NCBI GenBank assembly: GCA_902806175.1
Contig: CADCVQ010000020.1
Location: forward strand, 1 to 35,505
Direction: 5' to 3'
Source of the DNA: an uncultured Solirubrobacteraceae bacterium
GTDB lineage: Bacteria; Actinomycetota; Thermoleophilia; Solirubrobacterales; Solirubrobacteraceae
DNA: 35,505 nucleotides
Shown: positions 9,301 through 17,369 of the stretch, piece after piece
Numbering within the stretch: position 1 is the stretch's first letter
Layout of the letters: every line of letters starts with the position of its first letter
Program-made: the position numbers and the translations under genes
The notes under the pieces: generated by a model
Seen by the model: only the letters and a program-made list of their open reading frames with translations
Databases searched by the model: none
Told to the model about the DNA's origin: nothing

Positions 9301-9382
9301 GCGACTCAATCCGCGCGACCGCGGCCTCGCTACGCTCGCAGCGGACCCACGGGCGGCAGTCAAGCGGCTGGAAGGCAAGTAG
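6332..9382 (+). CDS. Fusion: WecA/MraY-type sugar-phosphate transferase + O-antigen-ligase-like domain + TPR
   Basis: 1016 residues in one uninterrupted frame. Residues 1-335 are a polyprenyl-phosphate sugar-1-phosphate transferase with the family motifs in order: YKGHAAPTPYLGG (46-58), GTIDD (93-97), NAFNLFDNMDG (146-156), ARIFLGDGGS (205-214) and DHLTHR (273-278). A hydrophilic linker (about 335-375) follows. Residues 380-850 are a second multi-pass domain of the O-antigen ligase/polymerase type, with GQSRGA (576-581) and the signature HSLPLQVLAELGILGG (769-784). A last membrane segment (875-892) leads to two TPRs (900-1000). Initiation and polymerisation or ligation of a lipid-linked glycan thus appear joined in one chain. 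GTG 6332 and ATG 6338 are alternative starts; no strong ribosome site is seen. Confidence 0.88.
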   Translation: MGMAELPLEAHLLVGLALATAIAYAATPAAIRLAAYFEFYDKPIGYKGHAAPTPYLGGLAVITGFAVAVLALTSDAGRTLPVLGGVVILWVVGTIDDRVTIGPLPRVAVEAALAAMLWATSLGWSLGLGSAVDLAATVIWVIAVVNAFNLFDNMDGASSTMACVVAGTIAVLGLVQSDVWLVATGAALCGACLGFLPHNLSRPSARIFLGDGGSMPVGFAIAALVMIGASSAAAEWQALVMGLLLVGVPALDTCLVVVSRRRRGISILTGGRDHLTHRTRERLRTAHASVAALGAGQALLAALALVAVQGGPNLLVPVVLLYLTSMAALIAVLDAEPRAAEAGGAGVAAPAASVHDASGAIRTRGDEPARAVQRWTNVPALAVLAVFGLALGLSPLAGGFYDSSIWAQAGMALLIVLTAALIAGPVALPRRAVVAPAAVAALAALSLASALWTDSIQQAVVEANRLLIYASALALLVVLLRSDRGAVLAFAAFAAGAVAVAGWVLAGMLRGDESLFLGGRLNEPLGYINGQASFFVLAFWPCLALGERRGDGGAATLLAGLGLAAATLFAGLAVLGQSRGAALAGALSLLLVVALLPGRLRRIVALLASAACLAPAMPVLLDVYSGGVAPGELRHATGAVALASAGAGLLWALLVAVERRARASGLRLRRAAVAGVAALALVGAAAAVVSAERIASFADRQYTAFVKLGGAQGEPTASRLATGAGNRYDYWRIAVDTWQANPVAGVGAGGYDKPYFARRTTGEDIRQPHSLPLQVLAELGILGGVVFAAALLLIAAGTWRRIRNGGRAPIVVAGLGVATAWFVHTSVDWMHLLPGLTGVALLGAAVLLRPSDMRDSTRSRTDGAAPRPAGPRFAPAILVGIAITVSALSLSRQGLSQHYVERAQSALASDPERALVEANRGLRLDREAISAYYAKAAALARFGEGDAARDVLLEATRREPRNFVTWALLGDLSVRQGDLRAAQADYRRAARLNPRDRGLATLAADPRAAVKRLEGK

Positions 9383-9388
9383 AGACGT

Positions 9389-9892
9389 ATGGTCAAACAC
9401 AGTCGGTCCTTGTTCGGCGCCCTCGTGGTCGCGCTGGCGTTCGTTGTGCCCGCGCCGGCGTTCGCACAGAGCGATGCCCCGCGCGTCGACCCCGACTCCC
9501 CCGCCGGCATCGAGTACGAGCTGCCAATCGACCGGGCTCGCGAGGACGCGGTCGGCGGCGGGGCGGGCGGCTCGTCGGGCCGATCGGCCGGCGGCTCGTC
9601 GCGCGCAACGGCCGGCGAGTCACCGCTGTTCGGCGAGGGCGTGACGCGCTCCGCATCGGGCTCCGTGGCGAAGGGCGGTTCAGGCAGCGGGAAGGCATTG
9701 CCGAAGACGAGCGCGACCACAGCCGAGCCGTTCGAAGGCGCGGCGCCCGGGTCGGCGACGGTTCGCGCCCAGACGCCGTCACCCGACAGCGGCGGCGGCG
9801 AGTTGCTCACGCTCGCCGCGGGCGCGGGCGGGGTGCTGCTGCTCGGAGGGCTCGCCGGTCTGCTGTGGCGGCGGCGTTCTATCCCAGGCTGA
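9389..9892 (+). CDS. Small exported protein with C-terminal membrane anchor
   Basis: 167 residues: a signal peptide (VKHSRSLFGALVVALAFVV, cut after APAFA near residue 26), a low-complexity Gly/Ser/Ala/Pro region (50-130), one membrane segment (about 137-160, LLTLAAGAGGVLLLGGLAGLLW) and a basic end RRRSIPG. The topology is a short extracytoplasmic stalk anchored by its C-terminus. It starts 6 bp after the fusion gene and ends 3 bp before the epimerase, so it is almost certainly cotranscribed with both. No family is recognised. A scaffold or wall-spanning role next to the polymerase is inference. Confidence 0.75.
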   Translation: MVKHSRSLFGALVVALAFVVPAPAFAQSDAPRVDPDSPAGIEYELPIDRAREDAVGGGAGGSSGRSAGGSSRATAGESPLFGEGVTRSASGSVAKGGSGSGKALPKTSATTAEPFEGAAPGSATVRAQTPSPDSGGGELLTLAAGAGGVLLLGGLAGLLWRRRSIPG

Positions 9893-9895
9893 CCG

Positions 9896-10864
9896 ATGAA
9901 GATGCTCGTTACCGGCGGTGCCGGCTTCATCGGGTCGCATCTCGCCACGCGCCTGCTTGAACTCGGGCACGACGTCCGCGTGCTCGACAACTTCGCAACG
10001 GGACGGCGCTCGAACATCGACGCGATCGGCGGCGACGTCGAGCTCATCGAGGGAGACATCCAGAGCTACGAACGGGCGCACAAGGCGGTGCGCGGCTGCG
10101 ACATCGTCTTTCACCAGGCGGCGCTGCCGTCGGTTCCGAGGTCGATCCAGGACCCGCTTACCAGCAACGCCACGAACGTCATCGGCACGCTGAACGTCCT
10201 GCTCGCGGCCCGCGACGAGGGCGTCCTGCGCGTCGTATGCGCGTCGTCGTCGTCGGTCTACGGATCCAACCCGAAGCTGCCCAAGCACGAGGACATGGCG
10301 ACGTTGCCGATCTCGCCCTACGCGACCGCGAAGCTGGCAGGCGAGGGCTACTGCCGCTCGTTCGGCATCGGATATGGCCTCGAGACCGTGGCGCTGCGCT
10401 ACTTCAACGTCTTCGGCACGCGGCAGGACCCGACCTCACAGTACGCCGCCGTGATCCCGAACTTCATCAGCGCGATGCTCGACAACCGCCCCGTCACGAT
10501 CTTCGGCGACGGCGAGCAGTCGCGCGACTTCACCCATGTCGACAACGTCGTGCAGGCAAACCTGCTGGCGATGGACGCGGTGGACGTCTCCGGCAAGGTC
10601 TACAACATCGCGTACGGGCGCAAGGTCACGCTCAACGAACTCGTCGACGAGCTACAGGCGCTGACCGGCATCGAGATCGACGTCGCGTACGAACCGGCTC
10701 GAGCCGGGGACGTCAAGCATTCCCTGGCCGACCTGACGCGCGCGCGTCAGCATCTTGGCTACGAGCCGCAGGTCGACCTCCGCGAAGGCTTGAGCCGGAC
10801 GGTCGCGGCGTACCGAGCGGAGCGCTCGGACGAGCGGCGCGCAGCGCACCTGCCAGCTGGATGA
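9896..10864 (+). CDS. NAD-dependent sugar-nucleotide epimerase (UDP-GlcNAc/UDP-Glc 4-epimerase-like)
   Basis: 322 residues of the extended SDR family. The Rossmann motif GGAGFIGSH is at 7-15, the catalytic Ser lies in SSSSVYG (about 116-122), and Tyr-x-x-x-Lys is in SPYATAK (about 140-146). Substrate-region features NVFGTRQDP, FGDGEQSRDFTHV and YNIAYG fit 4-epimerases acting on UDP-hexoses or UDP-N-acetylhexosamines, with some resemblance to the WbpP/TviC branch. It would supply an epimerised donor for the repeat unit. The start ATG is 3 bp after the previous stop, and the stop overlaps the next start as ATGA, so it is translationally linked to the GT4 gene. Confidence 0.88.
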   Translation: MKMLVTGGAGFIGSHLATRLLELGHDVRVLDNFATGRRSNIDAIGGDVELIEGDIQSYERAHKAVRGCDIVFHQAALPSVPRSIQDPLTSNATNVIGTLNVLLAARDEGVLRVVCASSSSVYGSNPKLPKHEDMATLPISPYATAKLAGEGYCRSFGIGYGLETVALRYFNVFGTRQDPTSQYAAVIPNFISAMLDNRPVTIFGDGEQSRDFTHVDNVVQANLLAMDAVDVSGKVYNIAYGRKVTLNELVDELQALTGIEIDVAYEPARAGDVKHSLADLTRARQHLGYEPQVDLREGLSRTVAAYRAERSDERRAAHLPAG

Positions 10865-12048
10865 GCGACGCAGGGATGCGCCGCGTCCGGGTCATGCGCG
10901 TGATCGCCCGGCTCAACGTCGGCGGTCCCGCGCACCACGTCAGCATTCTGTCCGGGCGCCTCGACCCGGCGCGCTACGAGACTGTCCTTCTCGCAGGCCG
11001 CCTGGGCCCGGGGGAAGGCTCGTTTGAGCATCTTCCGCAGCATCACGGCGCAGAGGTGAGCTATGTCGACGGCCTGGCGCCTGAGCTTGCGCCTGCGGAT
11101 GATGCCCGTGCCTTGGCCGCGATCGTGCGCGCAATGCGACGGTTCCGGCCCCACATCGTCCACACGCACACTGCGAAGGCCGGCACCCTGGGAAGGATCG
11201 CCGCCCGCGCAGCGCTGGGACCGCGGGCGGTCGTCGTTCACACCTACCATGGGCACGTGCTGTCGGGGTACTTCGGTCCGATGAAGACGCGCGTCTTTCG
11301 TGGAATCGAGCGAACACTCGCAGCCGTGAGCGACCAGTTGATCGGAGTCAGCAGTGCGACGGTCGAGGAGCTCGTTGCGATGCGGATCGCACCGCGCTCG
11401 CGCTTCAGCGTCGTACCGATCGGCCTCGACCTCGAGGGCTTTCTCGCCGCGGAGCCTCGCGACGGCGAAGCGTTTCGCCGCGAGGTCGGGGCCGCGCCCG
11501 ACGAGATCCTCGCGCTGTTCGTCGGTCGGCTCGCCCCGATCAAGCGCCTCGATGTGCTTCTCGAAGGCGTGGCGGTCGCCCGTCGCGAGGGTGCAGCCGT
11601 GCGGCTGGCGATCGTCGGTGACGGAGCGCTGCGCGGCGACCTCGAAGCACGCACCCGTGCGCTCGGACTGATTGAACACGTGAGCTTCTGCGGCTTTCGC
11701 TCGGACCTCACGCGCATCGTCGCTGCCGCCGATGTGGCCGTCCTGTCGTCGGACAACGAGGGGACGCCGGTCGCGCTCATCGAAGCGGCCGCTGCCGGAC
11801 GGCCGGCGGTCAGTACACGCGTCGGCGGGGTCGCTGACATCGTTCGCGGCGAAACGGGATTACTTGTCGCGCCGGGGGACTCGCAGGCGCTCGGACAAGC
11901 GCTGGCACGGATCTCTGCGGACACCGCGCTCCGGGGCCGCATGGGGGCTGCGGCCCGCGCCCACGTGCGCGACACCTTCGACGCGCAACGACTCGTCCGC
12001 GACATCGACGACCTCTACGTGAGACTGCTCGCACGTCGAGGCGGCTGA
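10861..12048 (+). CDS. GT4-family glycosyltransferase
   Basis: 395 residues with a GT-B fold, a retaining transferase using a nucleotide sugar. The amino-terminal loop is RLNVGGPAHH (about 16-25), the acceptor-side stretch HTHTAKAG lies near 101-108, and the donor region has VGRLAPIKRLD. The diagnostic EGTPVALIEAAAAG (about 300-313) includes the E-x7-E pattern of GT4. It would add one sugar to the lipid-linked repeat unit on the cytoplasmic face. The start ATG 10861 overlaps the epimerase stop (ATGA). The frame stays open for about 620 bp upstream, but that part is antisense-like coding inside the epimerase and has no GT homology. asnB follows 4 bp after the stop. Confidence 0.9.
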   Translation: MSDAGMRRVRVMRVIARLNVGGPAHHVSILSGRLDPARYETVLLAGRLGPGEGSFEHLPQHHGAEVSYVDGLAPELAPADDARALAAIVRAMRRFRPHIVHTHTAKAGTLGRIAARAALGPRAVVVHTYHGHVLSGYFGPMKTRVFRGIERTLAAVSDQLIGVSSATVEELVAMRIAPRSRFSVVPIGLDLEGFLAAEPRDGEAFRREVGAAPDEILALFVGRLAPIKRLDVLLEGVAVARREGAAVRLAIVGDGALRGDLEARTRALGLIEHVSFCGFRSDLTRIVAAADVAVLSSDNEGTPVALIEAAAAGRPAVSTRVGGVADIVRGETGLLVAPGDSQALGQALARISADTALRGRMGAAARAHVRDTFDAQRLVRDIDDLYVRLLARRGG

Positions 12049-12052
12049 GCTG

Positions 12053-13981
12053 ATGTGCGGGATCTGCGGATGGGTTGGCCGAACGGCGATCGAGCCTCGG
12101 GAGCGCGGCCGCGAGGTCGCGCTGTCGATGGCATCGGTCATCGCGCACCGCGGCCCGGATGGCGACGGCGCGCATGAGATCCACGGCGACCACGCTGCTG
12201 GCTGGTTCGCGCATCGCCGCCTGCGCGTCATCGACCTGACCGAAGCCGCCGCTCAGCCCATGGTCGGCGAGGTGTCGGGATCGATCCTGGTGTTCAACGG
12301 CGAGATCTACAACTTCCGCGAGCTGCGCGCACACCTCGGCGCTGCCGGCTTCGGCGTGCGATCCACGGGCGACACCGAGGTTGTCCTGCGGGCCTACGAG
12401 GCGTGGGGCCCGCAGTTCGTGACGCACCTCGATGGGATGTTCGCGATCGCGCTCTGGGACGAGCGGCGCGCAGAACTGCTTCTGGCTCGGGACCGGACGG
12501 GCAAGAAGCCGCTGTTCTACACGCTTCGCGACGGATGTCTGGCGTTCGCGTCGGAGGTCAAGGCGCTCGCGAGGATGCCCGGCGTGACGCTCGAACCGGA
12601 CCCGTCGGCGTTTCCCGAATTCCTCCTGTCCGGCTACATCGACGCGCCCGCGACGATCTACCGTGGCATCGCGCAGGTGCCGCCCGCCGGCATGTTGCGC
12701 TTCGCGCCGCGCGAGGGCCGGATGAGCGTCGAGCATTGGTGGTCGCCGCTACCCGCCGGTCCGCCGCGGCAGGTCGACAAGCCGCTACTCGACGAGCTGC
12801 GCGGGGCGGTGGACGGCGCCGTCGAGCGGCGCCTTGTCGCGGACGTCCCCGTGGGAGCGCTGTTGTCGGGCGGCATCGACTCGTCCGTCGTGACGGCGTT
12901 GATGTGCAAGCACGCGCGCGGTCGGGTGCGGACCTTCTCGGCCGGCCTCGCGGACGAGCCGACCTTCGATGAGCGTTCGCATGCGCGCGACGTCGCCACC
13001 CATCTCGGAACCGATCACACCGAGTTCGCGGTCCGCGCCGATGCCGTCGCGCTGCTCGACCGTCTCATCTGGCTGCACGACGGTCCCTTCGCGGACTCGT
13101 CGGCCATCCCGACGTACCTCGTCTGCGAAGCCGCCCGCGATCAGGTGACCGTCGTTCTGACCGGCGACGGCGGCGACGAGGTCTTCGCCGGCTACCAGCG
13201 CTTTGCGGCCGCCGCGCTCAGCCGTCTCGTGCGTCCCGACGTCGCGCGTCTGGGGCTGCGGGCGTTATCGCTCGACGGAGGGGGTGAGACCTATCACGAC
13301 CCGAGGCGAGCCCTGCGGCGATTCTTGCTTGCGTGCGCGCTCACCCCGGACGATCGTTACCGGCAATGGGTCAGCGTCTTCGACGAGGAGCACGTGCGCA
13401 AGCTGGCGGGGGTGGGACCGGCGCATGGCGCCTTCGCCGCCGCGATGACCGAGGCCGCCAGGCTTCCTCCGATCGACCGGCTCCTCCACGCGAACTTCGT
13501 GACGTACCTGCCGGGTGATCTGCATGTGAAGGTCGATCGCTGCTCGATGGCGCACGGACTCGAGGCGCGCTCACCCTTGCTGGATACGGCGGTGATCGAG
13601 CTCATGGCGAAGGTTCGCGCCCGCGACAAGGTCGGGCTGCGCCATCCGAAGCCAGTACTGCGCAAGGCCTTTCGCGACATCGTGCCCGCACCGGTCTGGA
13701 CGCGCGCCAAGCACGGGTTCGGCGTCCCGATGGACACCTGGTTCGACGGCGAGCTCGGCCGCGTCTACGTCGATGAGGTCCTCGGCCGCGATCGCAGGCT
13801 GACCGAGTGGCTGCAACCCGAGCCGCTCTCGCGCCTGTGGGCCGAGCATTCGTCCGGCGCGGCTCGTCACGGCGCCCGGCTGTGGACGCTGCTGACGCTC
13901 GAGCGCTGGCTGCGGGCACTCGACGAGCCGCAGCAGCTGAGCGAGCCGCAGTCGCCGACGATCGACGCCGCCGTCCGCTAG
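12053..13981 (+). CDS. asnB: Glutamine-hydrolysing asparagine-synthase-family amidotransferase
   Basis: 642 residues. Cys2 of MCGICGWVG is the class-II glutaminase nucleophile; the glutaminase part (1-210) has HRGPDGDG and FNGEIYNF. The synthase part (about 230-600) has the ATP-pyrophosphatase loop LLSGGIDSS near 270 and LTGDGGDEVFAGYQRF. The reaction is amidation of a carboxylate with ammonia from glutamine through an acyl-AMP. In polysaccharide loci, members of this family are thought to amidate uronic-acid residues or act in related steps (WbpS-like); here that is inferred from context, and ordinary asparagine synthesis is the alternative. Its TAG stop shares a CTAG palindrome with the stop of the opposite gene. 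Confidence 0.9.
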   Translation: MCGICGWVGRTAIEPRERGREVALSMASVIAHRGPDGDGAHEIHGDHAAGWFAHRRLRVIDLTEAAAQPMVGEVSGSILVFNGEIYNFRELRAHLGAAGFGVRSTGDTEVVLRAYEAWGPQFVTHLDGMFAIALWDERRAELLLARDRTGKKPLFYTLRDGCLAFASEVKALARMPGVTLEPDPSAFPEFLLSGYIDAPATIYRGIAQVPPAGMLRFAPREGRMSVEHWWSPLPAGPPRQVDKPLLDELRGAVDGAVERRLVADVPVGALLSGGIDSSVVTALMCKHARGRVRTFSAGLADEPTFDERSHARDVATHLGTDHTEFAVRADAVALLDRLIWLHDGPFADSSAIPTYLVCEAARDQVTVVLTGDGGDEVFAGYQRFAAAALSRLVRPDVARLGLRALSLDGGGETYHDPRRALRRFLLACALTPDDRYRQWVSVFDEEHVRKLAGVGPAHGAFAAAMTEAARLPPIDRLLHANFVTYLPGDLHVKVDRCSMAHGLEARSPLLDTAVIELMAKVRARDKVGLRHPKPVLRKAFRDIVPAPVWTRAKHGFGVPMDTWFDGELGRVYVDEVLGRDRRLTEWLQPEPLSRLWAEHSSGAARHGARLWTLLTLERWLRALDEPQQLSEPQSPTIDAAVR

Positions 13982-14835
13982 CTCTCGGATGCCGGCAGCG
14001 TCGCCTTGACGCCGCAGGCACACCAGTACGGAGCCTGCGTACTGACGACGACGCTCACCAGGCCGGCGTCGGTGAGCATCTCCACGACCTCCTCCTTCGT
14101 GAAACGCCTCTCCAGCCGCGTGCCGAACCGGTCCAAGGCGTCGTTGCGCATCGTGTACAGGCTGCGGTCTCGGTAGAACGACAGCGGCCACCCGTCGACG
14201 GTGCGCCCGCGTCGCTCTGCCGATCTCGCCGCTCGGCCGAGCGGCAGATAGACCAGGACGGCGATCACATTCGTCACCGCGAGCTTTCGTCGATGCGGCC
14301 AGCGGGAGATCCGCTGCCGCAGCGCGCTGACGCCGCGAAAGAGCGCGCGAAACCACCACGGACGTCCGTCGAGCGCGTAGTAGAGGTACACGAGAAACGG
14401 CGCGCCGGCGCGCAGTCGTGAGACGCACGAGGCGATCGCCGCGCTGGTGTGGGGAACGTGATGCAGCACGCCGAGCGAGTACCCGAAGTCCATCGACGCA
14501 GGTGCCAGCGGAAGATCGGACACAGACGCCAGGTGGAAGTCCACGTTCGAAGACCCGGCAAGCACACGCCGCGCCACGTCGAGCGCGCCCGCGCTCGCGT
14601 CGATGCAGTGCAGTCGCCCCACCCGCGGTGCGACGAACCGCGCCCACCTGCCGCTTCCGCAGCCGGCATCGAACCCCACGGCGGCGTCGGGCAGGTCCTC
14701 CCACGGAAAGACCGAGAAATAGCGTTCGAACTGCCGCACCAGCTCCTCCGGCGGAACGTCGGAGGAGTCAAACGTCTGCCATTCACGGCCGAAGTCCGCG
14801 ACGACGAGCTCATCGACGTTGGGATCGCTCACCAC
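13978..14835 (-). CDS. Class I SAM-dependent methyltransferase
   Basis: 285 residues. The SAM-binding motif I is GFDAGCGSGRWAR (54-66), the acidic end of strand 2 is CIDAS, and motif LGVLHHVP follows. A middle insertion (about 155-215) is basic and hydrophobic (PWWFRALFRG, AVTNVIAVLVYLPLG) and may lie on the membrane near lipid-linked intermediates. The acceptor is probably a sugar hydroxyl or carboxyl of the repeat unit, which is inference. The gene converges on asnB with a 4-bp overlap and starts (GTG GTG) beside the next gene on the other strand. Confidence 0.85.
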   Translation of the reverse strand: MVSDPNVDELVVADFGREWQTFDSSDVPPEELVRQFERYFSVFPWEDLPDAAVGFDAGCGSGRWARFVAPRVGRLHCIDASAGALDVARRVLAGSSNVDFHLASVSDLPLAPASMDFGYSLGVLHHVPHTSAAIASCVSRLRAGAPFLVYLYYALDGRPWWFRALFRGVSALRQRISRWPHRRKLAVTNVIAVLVYLPLGRAARSAERRGRTVDGWPLSFYRDRSLYTMRNDALDRFGTRLERRFTKEEVVEMLTDAGLVSVVVSTQAPYWCACGVKATLPASES

Positions 14836-15946
14836 GCCAGGCTACCGGCAGCCCCTGCGCCCTACGGTCATCATCAGCACCGTGAACTACGCGATCGCGA
14901 CGGGAGCTCAAGGTCCGCAGGGTCCGGGGCTACGCATCCGACTGATGCTTCCTGCTGGGCATCTGAGCGAGCATGGCGTGACGCTCGTGCCGATGCCGCT
15001 GTTCGCGGCGGGTGAGGCCGATGCCGTGCACAGGGGTTCGACGGCAGCCCGAACCAGGGTTGTGATCGGCGCCCGTCGCCGGTTCCGGCGGGTGCTGCGC
15101 GACGTCGATGCCGATGTCGTGGTCATCCAGCGCCAAGTCGATCCGCTTCCGGGGCGTGGGCTCGAGCGGGCCGTCATGCGCAAGCGCGCGCTGGTGCTCG
15201 ACGTGGACGATGCGGTCTGGCTGCCGGAGCCGGGCAGCCACCCGCTCACACGGTTGCGGCGCAGCGCTCAGAAGCTCCAGTGGCTTGCCTCACACGCGGA
15301 CCGCGTCATCGCGGGCAACGACTACCTCGCGGAGTGGCTGAGCCGGCATGCGCGGGACGTGCGGGTCATCCCGTCGCTCGTCGACACAGGGAACGTGGCG
15401 CTGCGCACCCACCGCGACACCGGTGAGTTCGTCCTCGGATGGATCGGGTCGCCGTCGACGGCCCGATACCTGCGAAGCGTGGTCGCTCCGGTTGCGGCCT
15501 TCGCCGCGTCGCACCCGGACCTGAACGTCAGACTGGTGGCCGTCGGCGGACCGCCGCCCCAGATCGCCGCAGTCCGCTGCGAGCAGTGGCCGTGGAGCGC
15601 GGCCAACGAGGCCGCCGCCCTGGAGCAGATGGACGTCGGGCTGATGCCGCTGCCCGACAACGCGTGGACGCGCGGCAAGTGCGCGTACAAGGCCCTGCAG
15701 TACATGGCGGCAGGCGTGCCCGCCGTCGCCGACGACGTCGGGCTCACGGGACAGGTGGTAGGCGACGAGGCAGGCGGGCTGCTCGCGCGGTCGCCGGCGG
15801 ACTGGCAGCACGCCCTGGAGCGACTGGCAGCGAGCGTCGGCCTGCGATCTCACCTGGGCGCGACGGGCCGGGCTCGTGTCGAGGCGGAGTACTCGGTGCA
15901 GGCCTGGAGCTCCCGCCTCGCGGCTGTCATCTCGGGGGCTCGCTGA
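14819..15946 (+). CDS. GT4-like glycosyltransferase
   Basis: Up to 375 residues. The carboxy half has the pattern MPLPDNAWTRGKCAYKALQYMAAGVP (split here as MPLPDNAW, RGKCAYK, LQYMAAGVP), which marks a GT4 subgroup with Lys-rich donor site. The centre has WIGSPST and VLDVDDAVWLP. It probably transfers one sugar of the repeat unit. The start is uncertain. TTG 14819 opens the frame but would overlap the 5' end of the divergent methyltransferase by 17 bp. GTG 14881 (STVNYAIATG) or ATG 14944 are possible; homologs usually begin just before a strand like TVNYAIATG, so 14881 is attractive. None has a good ribosome site. The flippase gene follows 7 bp after the stop. Confidence 0.85.
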   Translation: MGSLTTPGYRQPLRPTVIISTVNYAIATGAQGPQGPGLRIRLMLPAGHLSEHGVTLVPMPLFAAGEADAVHRGSTAARTRVVIGARRRFRRVLRDVDADVVVIQRQVDPLPGRGLERAVMRKRALVLDVDDAVWLPEPGSHPLTRLRRSAQKLQWLASHADRVIAGNDYLAEWLSRHARDVRVIPSLVDTGNVALRTHRDTGEFVLGWIGSPSTARYLRSVVAPVAAFAASHPDLNVRLVAVGGPPPQIAAVRCEQWPWSAANEAAALEQMDVGLMPLPDNAWTRGKCAYKALQYMAAGVPAVADDVGLTGQVVGDEAGGLLARSPADWQHALERLAASVGLRSHLGATGRARVEAEYSVQAWSSRLAAVISGAR

Positions 15947-15953
15947 CAAACCC

Positions 15954-17369
15954 ATGCTCGAGCCATCACTGGAGCACGGCAGCGCGCCCGCCAGCGGCAG
16001 GCGGCAGGTTGCTGAGTCGGTTGCAACGCTCGCAATAGGCGACCTGATCAACAAGGCCGCGAGATTCGCTGCCATCGTCGTGCTGACGCGAGCTCTCCCA
16101 CTCGATCAGTACGGCCTGCTGAACCTCGGGGTCGCGCTCGGCGGGATCGCGGTCGTGATCATGCGACTCGGGCTTCCCGACCTGGGGTCGCGCGAAGTCG
16201 CGATCGCCGGGAATCGCCGCGAGGAACTGGCGGCGCGGATCGTCCCGCCACAAGCCGGGGGCCTCGTCGCGCTCACCTTGTTCGCGTCCGCGGTGGTGCT
16301 GCTCGTGCACCCTGCCGCGATGCCCTTCGTCCTGCTCAGCGGCGCGAGCACGCTCGGCCTCGCACTGTCGGCGGACTGGCTGCTGCGCGGCATGGAGCGA
16401 ATGGTCCCGCTCGCTGTCTCCTCGGTGATCGGCGGGCTGACGGTGCTCGCCGGCGCGATCCTCGTCGCCGCAACCTCTGACAGTGCTACGGCGGGCCTGG
16501 CGGCGCTCGCCGTGGGGGAGCTTGCGGCGGCCGCGGTCACGTGGCGGGCGGCCCGGCTGCGGCGATTGCCGCGACCGACGCTTCGCGGGGTGGGTGGGCT
16601 ACTACGGGAGTCGTGGCCGATGGCGCTCGCCGGCGTCGTCATGTACGCCTACTACGCCAACATCGACACCGTCCTGCTCGCGGCGATCCATTCGCCCGAG
16701 GAAGCAGGGCTGTACAGCGCGCCATACCGGCTGTTCCTCGCACTGAACGTCGTCGGCATATTCGCCGCATACGCGCTGCTGCCACTCGCTTCGCGGGCCT
16801 CCGACGGCGAGGCACGCCGCGAGGCCATGCGGCTCATCGTCAGCTGTCTGCCGCCGCTGGCGGGGTTCGGCCTGCTGTGCCTGGGCCTGGCGGAGCTCCT
16901 GGGGCGCCAAGTGCTCGAGGCCGTGTTCGGCCCGCCGTTCGCGCAGATGGCCACGACGTTCGTGCTGCTCTGCACCGCCGTCCCGTGGTACGCGATCGGC
17001 TACCCCGCCGGCTACTCCGCGATCGCGAGCGGAAACCAGCGCCGGCTCCTTGCAGGCGCGAGCGTTGCCGTCGTCTGCAACATCATCCTCAACGCGGCAC
17101 TCATCCCGGTGTTCGGGGCCGAGGGCGCGGCCGTTGCGACAACCGTTGCAATGATCGCTGCAGCGGTCACGTGGCTCAGAGCGCAGATGATCCTCGAGCG
17201 CCTCCGCGCGCTGGTCTGCCTCCTCGCACTGGCGACAATCGCAGCGGGTGCTGCAGCGCTCGTGGAGACAATCCGGCCGATCGTGGGCTCGGCGACGCTC
17301 GCGGCCGGCGCTGCGCTTCTCCTGGTCGGTACGCCGAACAGCCTGCGACGCCTGCTGCGTCAGCGTTGA
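15954..17369 (+). CDS. Wzx-type polysaccharide flippase (MOP/PST superfamily)
   Basis: 471 residues with about 12-14 membrane segments. The amino-terminal pattern SVATLAIGDLINKAARFAAI, then RALPLDQYGLLNLG, is typical of oligosaccharide flippases. Further signs are PMALAGVVMYAYYANIDTVL and GLYSAPYRLFLALN in the seventh and eighth segments. It would move the undecaprenyl-linked repeat unit to the outer face. ATG 15954 is chosen because it sits 7 bp after the previous stop and gives a normal soluble amino-terminal lead. The frame is open for 26 more codons upstream, inside the GT gene. The 3' end overlaps the convergent methyltransferase by 10 bp. Confidence 0.9.
   Translation: MLEPSLEHGSAPASGRRQVAESVATLAIGDLINKAARFAAIVVLTRALPLDQYGLLNLGVALGGIAVVIMRLGLPDLGSREVAIAGNRREELAARIVPPQAGGLVALTLFASAVVLLVHPAAMPFVLLSGASTLGLALSADWLLRGMERMVPLAVSSVIGGLTVLAGAILVAATSDSATAGLAALAVGELAAAAVTWRAARLRRLPRPTLRGVGGLLRESWPMALAGVVMYAYYANIDTVLLAAIHSPEEAGLYSAPYRLFLALNVVGIFAAYALLPLASRASDGEARREAMRLIVSCLPPLAGFGLLCLGLAELLGRQVLEAVFGPPFAQMATTFVLLCTAVPWYAIGYPAGYSAIASGNQRRLLAGASVAVVCNIILNAALIPVFGAEGAAVATTVAMIAAAVTWLRAQMILERLRALVCLLALATIAAGAAALVETIRPIVGSATLAAGAALLLVGTPNSLRRLLRQR

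Noticed and set aside
9680-9720. LPKTS in the anchored protein as a sortase signal
   Set aside because: It lacks the Gly of LPxTG and lies about 40 residues before the membrane segment, whereas a sorting signal should lie next to it.
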